From Corynebacterium frankenforstense DSM 45800 (GTDB taxonomy: Bacteria; Actinomycetota; Actinomycetes; Mycobacteriales; Mycobacteriaceae): DNA of 64,000 nucleotides. This document shows, in pieces, positions 56,388 through 64,000 of the stretch. Made by a program: the position numbers and the translations under genes. How positions within the stretch are numbered: the stretch's first letter is position 1; each line of letters begins with the position of its first letter. The stretch is taken from NCBI RefSeq assembly GCF_001941485.1, contig NZ_CP009247.1, positions 434,001 to 498,000 of the forward strand, in the 5' to 3' direction. The notes below the pieces were generated by a model. The model ran no database searches. It worked only from the letters and a program-made list of their open reading frames with translations, and had not been told where the DNA came from.

Positions 56388-56522
56388 ACCCGCCAGTAGA
56401 CCGACAGTCAACCGAAGCGACAGACACACCAGAGTGAAGCCCCGTACGACCGGCCGAGAGCCGGACGGCCGGGAGAAACGTACCGGACCCCGCCGGAGAC
56501 GGGGAGAAAGGGCCACAAGGCA

Positions 56523-58583
56523 GTGGACTACAAGGACGTGGCCAGCAGGGTGCTGGCCGACATCGGCGGCGAGGACAACATCGTCGCCGCCGCGCACTGC
56601 GCCACGCGACTGCGCATGGTGCTCAAGGACGAATCCAAGGTCGACCGCGACAAGCTGGACAACGACCCGGACCTGAAGGGCACCTTCGAGTCCGGCGGCA
56701 TGTTCCAGGTCATCGTCGGCCCCGGCGACGTCGACTACGTCTTCGACGAGCTGGACCGCCAGACCTCGAAGTCGATCGCCGTGTCGACCGAGGAGCTCAA
56801 GGACGTCGTCGCCCAGTCGGGCAACTGGTTCACCCGCGCGGTCAAGATGCTCGCGGACATCTTCGTCCCGCTGATCCCGATCCTGGTCGGCGGCGGTCTG
56901 CTGATGGCCCTCAACAACGTCTTCGTGGCGGAGGGTGTCTTCGGCGACCAGGCGCTGATCCAGATGGTGCCCGCCCTCGAGGACGTCTCGGGCCTGATCA
57001 ACCTGCTGGCCAGCGCCCCGTTCGCCTTCCTGCCGATCCTCGTCGGCTTCACCGCGACCAAGCGCTTCGGCGGCAACGAGTTCCTCGGCGCCGGCATGGG
57101 CATGGCGATGGTCATGCCGAGCCTGGTCAACGGCTACGACGTGGCCGCCACCATGGCCGCCGGCGAGATGCCCTACTGGGACATCTTCGGCCTCAACGTC
57201 GCCCAGGCCGGTTACCAGGGCACCGTGCTGCCGGTGCTGGTGGTCTCCTGGATCCTGGCGACCATCGAGAAGTTCCTGCACAAGCACCTCAAGGGCACCG
57301 TCGACTTCCTGGTCACCCCGGTGCTGACCCTGCTGGTCACCGGCTTCATCACCTTCATCGCCGTCGGCCCGGTCATGCGCACCGCGGGCGACTGGCTCGG
57401 TGAGGGCCTGTCCTGGCTCTACGACTTCGCCGGCCCCGTCGGCGGCTTCGTCTTCGGCCTGGTCTACTCGCCGATCGTGATCACCGGCCTGCACCAGTCC
57501 TTCCCGCCGATCGAGATCCAGCTGTGGGCCACCGCGGGCGGCTCCTTCATCTTCGCCATCGCCTCGATGGCCAACATCGCGCAGGGCGCGGCCACGCTGG
57601 CCGTGTGGACCCAGGCCAAGTCCGAGAAGCTCAAGGGCCTGGCCGGCGCCTCCGGCTTCTCCGCCATCTTCGGCATCACCGAGCCGGCCATCTTCGGTGT
57701 GAACCTGCGCCTGCGCTGGCCGTTCTTCATCGGCATGGGCTGCGCCTCCATCGGCGGCGCGATGATCGCCCTCTTCGACGTCAAGGCCACCGCCCTCGGC
57801 GCGGCCGGCTTCATCGGTGTGGTCTCCATGCGCGCCGGCGACTGGGGCCGCTTCCTGCTGTGCGCCGTGATCGTCTTCGTCCTCTCCTTCGCGGCGAACT
57901 GGATCTACGGCCGCCGGCTCATCGCCCGCAACGGCTCCATCGACCCCGACGCCGTGGGCACCGAGGGCGGCGACCCCGCCACGGGTGCCGCGCTGACCGG
58001 CGCGGCCGCCACGGGCTCCACCGCGGCCGCCGGTGCCGTCGCCGCCTCCGACGCCACCGCCGTCTCCAGCCCGCTGACCGGTGACGTCGTCGCCCTGCCG
58101 AGCGTGGACGACCCGATGTTCGCCGAGGGCAAGCTGGGCCACGGCCTGGCCGTCGAGCCGCAGGTCGGCGAGCTCGTCTCGCCGGTCGACGGCAAGGTCG
58201 TGGTCACCTTCCCGACCAGGCACGCCTACGCCGTGCGCACCACCGCCGCCGACGGCACCAAGGTCGACATCCTGATGCACATCGGCTTCGACACCGTCAA
58301 CCTCAAGGGCGAGCACTTCACCTCCCTGGTCAACAAGGGCGACGAGGTCACCCGCGGCCAGAAGCTGTGCGAGTTCGACATCGAGGCGATCAAGGCCGCC
58401 GGCTACCCGGTGACCACCCCGGTCGTCGTCTCCAACGCCAAGAAGCTCGGCCCGGTCCTGCCGGCCGACGGACTCGCGGTGCCCGGCCCGGTCGCCGCCG
58501 GCGACGCGTTCTACACCGTCGACTCCGAGCCGGCCGAGGCGTCCGCCGCCTCCGGCTCGACGGGCACGGCCACCAAGGCCTGA
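56523..58583 (+). CDS. ptsS: Sucrose-specific PTS enzyme IIBCA
   Basis: A 686-residue fused permease in B-C-A order. IIB has the active cysteine in AAAHCATRLRMVLKD, IIC is a ScrA-like membrane domain with GLHQSFPPIEIQL, and IIA has the phosphorylated histidine in DILMHIGFDTVNL. It imports sucrose as sucrose 6-phosphate for scrB. The GTG start is 135 bp after scrB with GAAAGG upstream. A stem of CCGGCC/GGCCGG lies in the gap. Confidence 0.92.
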   Translation: MDYKDVASRVLADIGGEDNIVAAAHCATRLRMVLKDESKVDRDKLDNDPDLKGTFESGGMFQVIVGPGDVDYVFDELDRQTSKSIAVSTEELKDVVAQSGNWFTRAVKMLADIFVPLIPILVGGGLLMALNNVFVAEGVFGDQALIQMVPALEDVSGLINLLASAPFAFLPILVGFTATKRFGGNEFLGAGMGMAMVMPSLVNGYDVAATMAAGEMPYWDIFGLNVAQAGYQGTVLPVLVVSWILATIEKFLHKHLKGTVDFLVTPVLTLLVTGFITFIAVGPVMRTAGDWLGEGLSWLYDFAGPVGGFVFGLVYSPIVITGLHQSFPPIEIQLWATAGGSFIFAIASMANIAQGAATLAVWTQAKSEKLKGLAGASGFSAIFGITEPAIFGVNLRLRWPFFIGMGCASIGGAMIALFDVKATALGAAGFIGVVSMRAGDWGRFLLCAVIVFVLSFAANWIYGRRLIARNGSIDPDAVGTEGGDPATGAALTGAAATGSTAAAGAVAASDATAVSSPLTGDVVALPSVDDPMFAEGKLGHGLAVEPQVGELVSPVDGKVVVTFPTRHAYAVRTTAADGTKVDILMHIGFDTVNLKGEHFTSLVNKGDEVTRGQKLCEFDIEAIKAAGYPVTTPVVVSNAKKLGPVLPADGLAVPGPVAAGDAFYTVDSEPAEASAASGSTGTATKA

Positions 58584-58642
58584 CGCCCGGCCCGGTGCCC
58601 GGGCCACGACCCGGCTTGGCACCGGGTGAAACGGCCTGAATC

Positions 58643-58678
58643 CTGCGGCCCCCGTCCCTTTCGGGACGGGGGCCGCAG
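58643..58678 (+). terminator. ptsS terminator
   Basis: CTGCGGCCCCCGTCCC with its complement around TTTC, a perfect 16 bp stem without a T-run. Confidence 0.8.
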
Positions 58679-58796
58679 GCGTGTGTCAGGCGTGTGCGCA
58701 GGCGAAAAACTTCACCTCCCGGTTTGGCGCGAACGCCCGCGACCACCAAGATGGGTACACGACACCCAACTGAAGAACAGGAGAGGGACCCCCACC

Positions 58797-60299
58797 GTGA
58801 AGAAGATTCTCGTGATCGCCCTGGCCTACTTCGGCGTCACCGTCGGCGCCGGATTCGCCTCCGGCCAGGAGATGCTGCAGTACTACGTCTCCTACGGATG
58901 GTGGGGCATCGCCGGCGGCGCGGTGGTCCTGCTGCTCATGCCGATCACCGCCATGGTGATCCTGCAGTACGGCAGCTACTTCCGCGCCCAGTCGCACGGC
59001 ATGGTCTTCAACTCGATCACCTCGGCGCTGATGGCGAGGTTCCTCGACTACTCGCTGTCGATCTCGCAGTTCTGCATCGGCTTCGTCATGCTCGCCGGTG
59101 CGGGCTCCAACCTGAACCAGCAGTTCGGCCTGCCGCTGTGGGTCGGCTCCGCGCTGATGGTCGCCCTCGTGCTCGCCGCGGGCATGTTCAACGTGGACAA
59201 GGTCACCAACATGATCGGCACGATCACCCCGGTGATGATCCTCGTGCTCGTCGCCGCCGCCGTCTACGGCGTGGCCAACCCGCCGGAGGACATCGCCGCG
59301 GCCGAGGCCTTCGCCCGCGAGTCCGTCGAGTCCCCGCTGCCGAACTGGTGGCTGTCGACCTTCAACTACATCGGTCTGTCGATGTTCTCCGGCATCGCCA
59401 TGGCCCTGATCATCGGCGGCAACAACTGGCACCCGCGCACCGCCGGCCGCGGCGGCTTCATCGGCGGCTGGCTCTTCGGCGCGATCCTGATCGTGATGGC
59501 CGTCGCCCTGATCTTCCAGATCGACTCCGTCCACGACGCGGACCTGCCGACCCTGGCCCTGATCACCGAGATGAACCCGGCGCTGGGCATCTTCGCCTCC
59601 GTGGCGACCTACCTGATGATCTTCTCCACCGCCCTCGGCGTCTTCTACTCGCTGGGCAAGCGCGTCTCCGTGGCCGCCCCGAACCGTTACCGGATCATCT
59701 TCACCGTGGTCACCCTGGCCGGCTTCGCCCTCAGCTTCTTCGACTTCACGCTGCTGGTGGCCAACGTCTTCCCGTGGCTCGGCTGGCTGGGCATCGTGCT
59801 CATCGCGGTGCTGCTGATCACCTGGCTGTCCAAGGGGCGCCGCCGCATCACCGCCGAGGCGCGCCGCCGCGACAAGATCCGCGCGCTGATCCTGCGCCGC
59901 ATCGACCCGAAGGGGCGCTTCACCCGCGAGGACTGGGTGGACCTCGCCCGCCAGGAGCGCGCCGCCAGCGTCTCGGGGGAGGGGCTGCGCGACGTGATCA
60001 CCGCCGACGTCGTCGACGAGCTCGCCAGCGACCCGGACGCCAACTTCGACGCCGACTCCTTCGACAGCGAGGAGTTCTGGGCCGACGCGAAGAACCGCCC
60101 GCTCATCCCCGGCGAGGTCCGCATCGTCGCCGAGACCGAGCCCACCGCCGTCGGCGAAGAGCCCGTGGCGCCGGACGCGGGCACCGACTCTGCCGCCGCA
60201 CCGCGCGCGAAGTCCGCCCACGCTGCGCGGGACACGAAGTCCGCGGACGCCGCGCAGGGCACCAAGACCGCCGAGTCGGGGGACGCGACGGACCGTTGA
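58797..60299 (+). CDS. YkvI-family membrane transporter with a long cytoplasmic tail
   Basis: A 500-residue protein. Residues 1-345 form about ten helices of the YkvI family (AYFGVTVGAGFASGQEMLQYY near the start; distant to amino-acid transporters). Residues about 350-500 are a charged tail (IDPKGRFTREDWVDLARQERA, SDPDANFDADSFDSEEFWADAKNRPLIPGE) and an Ala/Lys/Asp end. The substrate is unknown. AGGAGAGGGA lies upstream of the GTG at 58797. Confidence 0.78.
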   Translation: MKKILVIALAYFGVTVGAGFASGQEMLQYYVSYGWWGIAGGAVVLLLMPITAMVILQYGSYFRAQSHGMVFNSITSALMARFLDYSLSISQFCIGFVMLAGAGSNLNQQFGLPLWVGSALMVALVLAAGMFNVDKVTNMIGTITPVMILVLVAAAVYGVANPPEDIAAAEAFARESVESPLPNWWLSTFNYIGLSMFSGIAMALIIGGNNWHPRTAGRGGFIGGWLFGAILIVMAVALIFQIDSVHDADLPTLALITEMNPALGIFASVATYLMIFSTALGVFYSLGKRVSVAAPNRYRIIFTVVTLAGFALSFFDFTLLVANVFPWLGWLGIVLIAVLLITWLSKGRRRITAEARRRDKIRALILRRIDPKGRFTREDWVDLARQERAASVSGEGLRDVITADVVDELASDPDANFDADSFDSEEFWADAKNRPLIPGEVRIVAETEPTAVGEEPVAPDAGTDSAAAPRAKSAHAARDTKSADAAQGTKTAESGDATDR

Positions 60300-60322
60300 C
60301 ACGACCGCGCACGGGCGCGCGG

Positions 60323-60339
60323 CGGGACGTCGGAAAGCG
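60323..60339 (+). repeat. Dispersed motif copy 17
   Basis: CGGGACGTCGGAAAGCG, 27 bp before the -35 box of the rplN promoter. Confidence 0.5.
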
Positions 60340-60365
60340 GGCCCGTGTGCGCCCCGACACGGGGT

Positions 60366-60395
60366 TTGACCGGCGCGGGGACCGGGTGGTTTAAT
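60366..60395 (+). promoter_or_regulatory. rplN: rplN-rplX-rplE promoter
   Basis: TTGACC (60366-60371), 18 bp, TTTAAT (60390-60395), then GTTCGGGTTGC. The -10 block matches the rpsJ promoter except for one base. The leader is about 170 nt. Confidence 0.7.
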
Positions 60396-60564
60396 GTTCG
60401 GGTTGCCCCGACGGGCGGGCGCGGCGGTGCGTTTCCGAGCCGCCCGACGTTCCGCGGGACGCCGGCGCAGGTCATGCGCGGCGCCGTCGAGGCAGAGTAG
60501 CAAGAGACCGCGTGCGTACAGGACGGAAATCTGACGCACATGCAACCAGGTCAAGGAGACCCCA

Positions 60565-60933
60565 GTGATTCAGCAGGAATCGCGTCTGAAGGTCGCCGAC
60601 AACACGGGTGCCCGGGAGATCCTGGTCATCCGCGTGCTCGGTGGCTCCACCCGACGCTTCGCTGGCATCGGCGACACGGTCGTGGCGACTGTCAAGGAGG
60701 CGACTCCCGGCGGCAACGTCAAGGCCGGCGAGATCGTCAAGGCCGTCATCGTCCGTGCGAAGAAGGAGACCCGCCGCAAGGATGGCTCCTACATCGCGTT
60801 CGACGAGAACGCCGCCGTGCTCATCCGCAACGACAACGAGCCGCGTGGTACCCGCATCTTCGGGCCCGTCGCCCGTGAGCTGCGTGAGAAGAAGTTCATG
60901 AAGATTGTTTCCCTCGCACCGGAGGTGATCTAG
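60565..60933 (+). CDS. rplN: 50S ribosomal protein L14
   Basis: The 122-residue protein has [19 protein letters not shown] and [17 protein letters not shown]. The start is GTG with CAAGGAG upstream. It opens a separate three-gene unit. Confidence 0.97.
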   Translation: MIQQESRLKVADNTGAREILVIRVLGGSTRRFAGIGDTVVATVKEATPGGNVKAGEIVKAVIVRAKKETRRKDGSYIAFDENAAVLIRNDNEPRGTRIFGPVARELREKKFMKIVSLAPEVI

Positions 60934-61248
60934 GTGAAGATCCACAAGGGCGATACGGTCCTCGTCATCTCCGGGCCGGACAAGGGTGCCCGCGGCAAGG
61001 TCATCGAGGCCTACCCCGCGCGCGACAAGGTCCTGGTCGAAGGTGTCAACCGCATCAAGAAGCACGTCGCCGACTCCGCCCAGGAGCGTGGCGCCGAGTC
61101 CGGCGGCATCGTCACCCAGGAGGCGCCCATCCACGTCTCGAACGTGGCGGTCCTCGACTCGGACGGCAACCCCACCCGCGTGGGGTACCGCTTCGACGAG
61201 AACGGCCGGAAGGTCCGCATCTCGAAGCGCAACGGGAAGGACATCTAA
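60934..61248 (+). CDS. rplX: 50S ribosomal protein L24
   Basis: The 104-residue protein has [23 protein letters not shown] (KOW motif). The GTG start follows the rplN stop directly. Confidence 0.96.
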   Translation: MKIHKGDTVLVISGPDKGARGKVIEAYPARDKVLVEGVNRIKKHVADSAQERGAESGGIVTQEAPIHVSNVAVLDSDGNPTRVGYRFDENGRKVRISKRNGKDI

Positions 61249-61833
61249 ATGGCTGAGAACTACACCCCGCGGCTCAAGACCGTCTACCGCGACGAGATCC
61301 GCGGCAAGCTGCAGGAGAAGTACAACTTCGACAACGTCATGCAGGTGCCCGGCCTGACCAAGATCGTGGTCAACATGGGCATCGGCGACGCCGCCCGCGA
61401 CTCCAAGCTGATCAACGGCGCGATCGAGGACCTGACCGCGATCACCGGCCAGAAGCCGCAGATCCGCCGCGCGCGCAAGTCCATCGCGAACTTCAAGCTG
61501 CGCGAGGGCATGCCGATCGGCGCCAAGGTCACCCTGCGCGGCGACCGTATGTGGGAGTTCCTCGACCGCCTGCTGACTGTCGCGCTGCCCCGCATCCGTG
61601 ACTTCCGCGGCCTGTCGGACAAGCAGTTCGACGGCAACGGCAACTACACCTTCGGTCTGACCGAGCAGACGATGTTCTACGAGATCGACGTGGACAAGAT
61701 CGACCGTCCGCGCGGCATGGACATCACGCTGGTCACCACCGCCGGTGACGACGAGGAGGGTCGCTCGCTGCTGCGTCTGCTGGGCTTCCCCTTCGCCGGC
61801 AAGGACGGCCGCATGCAGGCCAAGGAGGCCTAA
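61249..61833 (+). CDS. rplE: 50S ribosomal protein L5
   Basis: The 194-residue protein has [44 protein letters not shown] and [27 protein letters not shown]. It binds 5S rRNA. It starts directly after rplX. Confidence 0.97.
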   Translation: MAENYTPRLKTVYRDEIRGKLQEKYNFDNVMQVPGLTKIVVNMGIGDAARDSKLINGAIEDLTAITGQKPQIRRARKSIANFKLREGMPIGAKVTLRGDRMWEFLDRLLTVALPRIRDFRGLSDKQFDGNGNYTFGLTEQTMFYEIDVDKIDRPRGMDITLVTTAGDDEEGRSLLRLLGFPFAGKDGRMQAKEA

Positions 61834-61841
61834 GAGCCTTC

Positions 61842-61858
61842 CGCTTTCCGACGCCGCG
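61842..61858 (-). repeat. Dispersed motif copy 18
   Basis: CGCGGCGTCGGAAAGCG, between rplE and its terminator, as copy 3 after rplL. Confidence 0.55.
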
Positions 61859-61896
61859 TCGGGGCGACGTCCCCGCGTGAGCGCCGCGTAGCGCAC

Positions 61897-61925
61897 AGAC
61901 CCCCGCCTTCGGGCGGGGGTCTTTC
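61897..61925 (+). terminator. rplE intrinsic terminator
   Basis: AGACCCCCGCC-TTC-GGGCGGGGGTCT followed by TTTC. Confidence 0.88.
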
Positions 61926-62252
61926 GCATGCTTAGGTCCACGGGCCCGACGTGTCCGGTCCGGTGCTCCTGGCCCGGGTCTTTCGGCGAGGGTCTCCCGG
62001 ACCGTCTTCCGGCCGGCGCTCCGCGGCCGGTTTTCTCTGTGGCGACCCGGTCAAATGTCGTTGTGTCCGGGATCTCGTACCTCCACGTGGGCCGCAGGTC
62101 AGGTGCGGAGTAAGGTGTCCCGCGTCGCCCCGGTGCCGTAGCGCGGTGCCGGGCACGTCGACGTTTCACCCGGTGCGGCCGGGATTATCGCCCCGGGTGC
62201 GCCGGGGCCGCCACCCCGGTTCGACCGGACGTTGAAGAGGAAGGCTCTGCCC
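61926..62252. other. Intergenic region before the FNT gene
   Basis: No gene is seen. TAAGGT near 62111 is a possible -10 box; no clear -35 box or operator could be defined. Confidence 0.4.
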
Positions 62253-63059
62253 ATGTCCCTGAACGAGACCGTCGCGGGAGCGGTCAAGAAGAAGGACGAA
62301 CTGCTCACCCACGACTTCCTGCGCTTCGCCACGCGCGCGACGCTGGCCGGGGTCTACCTGACCGTCGCCACGGCCTTCGCGGCCGTGGTCGGCCAGGGCG
62401 TGAACACTGCGCTGGGCAACACCGCGCTGGGCGCGGTCTTCTTCGCCCTGTTCTTCGGCCTGGGCCTGTTCGCCATCGTGATCCTCAACGCCGAGCTGGC
62501 CACCGGAGACATGATGTTCATGTCCTACGGTGCGGTGCAGAAGAAGATCGGCTGGGGCAAGGGCATCTGGCTGCTGGTCGTCACGACGTTCTTCAACCTC
62601 ATCGGCGCGGCCCTGATCGCCGCCCTGCTCGGCTACTCCGCCAAGTTCAACGACTTCGACTCCAGCCACCTGATCGCCACGCTCTCCGAGGGCAAGCTGG
62701 ACAAGGGCCCCTGGCAGGCCTTCCTCGAGGGCATGGGCGCGAACTTCGTGGTCAACATGGGCATCGTCGGTGCGCTCTTCGCCAAGGACCTGGTGAGCAA
62801 GTTCTTCGTGATCGTGCCGTTCATCGCCATCTTCGTCGGCCTCGGCCTCGAGCACATCATCGCCAACTTCTCGCTGTTCACCCTGACCTTCTTCAACGCC
62901 GGCTTCGACCCGGCGCTTATGCCCGACAACTTCACCGTCGGTGCGGTCGGCCTGAACTGGCTGATGGTCTGGTTGGGCAACTTCGTCGGCGGCGGCCTGC
63001 TCATCGGCGGCGTCTACGCCTACCTGAACATGTCCAAGAACGAGGTCTACCGGGACTGA
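62253..63059 (+). CDS. Formate/nitrite (FNT) family channel
   Basis: A 268-residue protein with six membrane segments and the FNT signatures VILNAELATGDMMFMSYGAV and NFVVNMGIVGALFAKD. It moves formate or nitrite. Adjacency to fdhD suggests formate. The ATG at 62253 has AGAGGAAGG upstream; an in-frame TTG at 62232 is less likely. It ends 10 bp from the end of convergent fdhD. Confidence 0.87.
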   Translation: MSLNETVAGAVKKKDELLTHDFLRFATRATLAGVYLTVATAFAAVVGQGVNTALGNTALGAVFFALFFGLGLFAIVILNAELATGDMMFMSYGAVQKKIGWGKGIWLLVVTTFFNLIGAALIAALLGYSAKFNDFDSSHLIATLSEGKLDKGPWQAFLEGMGANFVVNMGIVGALFAKDLVSKFFVIVPFIAIFVGLGLEHIIANFSLFTLTFFNAGFDPALMPDNFTVGAVGLNWLMVWLGNFVGGGLLIGGVYAYLNMSKNEVYRD

Positions 63060-63069
63060 TCCCGGGGCT

Positions 63070-63894
63070 CTACGCCAGCTCGCCGGAGTAGAGGTTGAAG
63101 CGGCCCGGGCGGGTGAAGCCGGTCAGCGCCAGGCCCGCCTCACGGGCGAGCTCGACGGACAGGGAACTGGCCGCCGAGACCGCGACCAGCGCGGAGAATC
63201 CCGCGGTGACCGCCTTCTGCACCAGCTCGAAGCTGGCGCGCGAGCTCATCACGAGGATCATCTTCTCCGCCGGCATCTGTCCGGTGCGCAGCAGGTCGCC
63301 GATGACCTTGTCGGCGGCGTTGTGCCGGCCGATGTCCTCGCGCACGCTGACCAGCTCCCCGTCGGCGGTGAACGCACCCGCGGCGTGGATGCCACCGGTG
63401 CGCCGGAAGGCCTTCTGGCCCGTGCGCAACTTCTCCGGCAGGCCGACCACCAGATGCGGGTCGAGCGCGAGCGGCACGATGGGGTGGCGCGCCTTCGACA
63501 TGATCTGCTCGATGGAGGTCGAGCCGCACACCCCGCACGCCGAGGAGGTCGGCAGCGTGCGGATGAACTCCGGGGCCGGGGCGCGCCCACCGGCGAGCTC
63601 GAACTCGAGGACGTTGTAGGTGTTCATCCCGTCCGGCCCGCAGGCCCCGGCGCAGTAGCGCGCCTCGGTGACCTCGTCGGCCGAGGTGATCAGCCCCTCG
63701 GAGTAGAGCAGCCCGTGGACCAGATCGATGTCCGCGCCCGGGGTGCGCATCGTCGTCGTCAGGGTCTTGCCCCCGACGCGGATCTCGAGCGGTTCCTCAC
63801 CGGCGACGACGTCGGCACGCGTGTCGGTCTCCACGGAGCCCGCCTCGTCGAGGCGGACCTTCGTGACCGCGAAGGACGGGGTGATACGGGACAA
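63070..63894 (-). CDS. fdhD: Formate dehydrogenase sulfurtransferase FdhD
   Basis: The 274-residue protein has the persulfide motif SACGVCG, YCAGACG, FRRTGGIHAAGAF, REDIGRHNAADKVIGDLL and MSSRASFELVQKA. FdhD passes sulfur to the molybdenum cofactor of formate dehydrogenase. The TTG at 63894 is chosen because GGAAAGGA lies 9 nt upstream; a GTG at 63945 would overlap the preceding gene. No formate dehydrogenase lies within the window. Confidence 0.9.
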   Translation of the reverse strand: MSRITPSFAVTKVRLDEAGSVETDTRADVVAGEEPLEIRVGGKTLTTTMRTPGADIDLVHGLLYSEGLITSADEVTEARYCAGACGPDGMNTYNVLEFELAGGRAPAPEFIRTLPTSSACGVCGSTSIEQIMSKARHPIVPLALDPHLVVGLPEKLRTGQKAFRRTGGIHAAGAFTADGELVSVREDIGRHNAADKVIGDLLRTGQMPAEKMILVMSSRASFELVQKAVTAGFSALVAVSAASSLSVELAREAGLALTGFTRPGRFNLYSGELA

Positions 63895-63922
63895 CGTGGG
63901 GGTTCCTTTCCGGGGGAGGGGT

Positions 63923-64000
63923 TCAGTCGAGGTAGCCGTCGGCACGCAGCCGCTCGGTGATCTGGGCGACGCGGTCGTGGCCGTGTCCGGGCAGCTGCGC
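63923..64000 (-). CDS. C-terminal 25 codons of an unidentified gene
   Basis: The frame from the window edge to TGA reads AQLPGHGHDRVAQITERLR then ADGYLD, protein-like and 28 bp before fdhD, so the two are probably cotranscribed. Too short to name; a molybdenum-related gene would fit the place. Confidence 0.5.
   Translation of the reverse strand, partial: AQLPGHGHDRVAQITERLRADGYLD

Overview
The window comes from a high-GC actinobacterium, most likely Corynebacterium or a close relative. The evidence is the rplJL - (accessory genes) - DUF3068 - rpoBC - rpsL-rpsG-fusA-tuf - S10 operon order, an S10/spc ribosomal cluster split after rpsQ with rplN-rplX-rplE about 12 kb further on, a sucrose PTS locus inside that split, an FNT transporter and fdhD after rplE, corynebacterial-type Zur boxes and many leaderless gene starts. 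No tRNA, rRNA or CRISPR array was seen.

Layout. 1-862: 5' part of an IS30-family transposase cut by the window edge. 945-5780 (minus): an Ldh2-type dehydrogenase and a four-gene zinc/manganese ABC transporter with a Zur-like box. 6041-8692: a BglF-like PTS permease whose two flanks carry copies of one ~135 bp repeat that includes a terminator. 8658-9770: lipase. 10214-11221: rplJ-rplL. 11500-20668: a five-gene operon under two Zur-like boxes, made of surface or secreted proteins with HxH-containing choice-of-anchor-M type domains, a ZnuA-like binding protein with the same domain inserted, an ATPase, and a permease fused in frame to a two-domain surface protein. 20679-29831: DUF3068 protein, rpoB, rpoC. 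30029-33490: small membrane protein, a carnitine acyltransferase-like enzyme and a two-helix membrane protein. 33827-38617: rpsL, rpsG, fusA, tuf. 39701-42885 (minus): six-gene Asp23/AmaP envelope-stress cluster. 43542-48712: S10 operon with a 19-codon leader peptide upstream. 48898-53643: MacA/ATPase/MacB-like efflux system and ThrE. 53780-58583: fructokinase, sucrose hydrolase and sucrose PTS. 58797-60299: YkvI-like transporter. 60565-61833: rplN-rplX-rplE. 62253-64000: FNT channel, fdhD and the end of another gene.

The most interesting unit is the 11500-20668 operon. Its six copies of an HxH domain, on carriers anchored by a possible LAETG sorting signal, by C-terminal membrane helices, inside the binding protein and fused to the permease, together with Zur-like control, suggest a zinc relay from the cell surface to the membrane. 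This family of 'anchored-repeat' ABC transporters is known from annotation but, to my knowledge, has no established function. A second signal not tied to any gene is a degenerate ~17 bp motif (CGSGRCGTCGKMAAKCG) found at least 18 times on both strands, almost always between genes or in variable protein linkers, including at the permease fusion junction.
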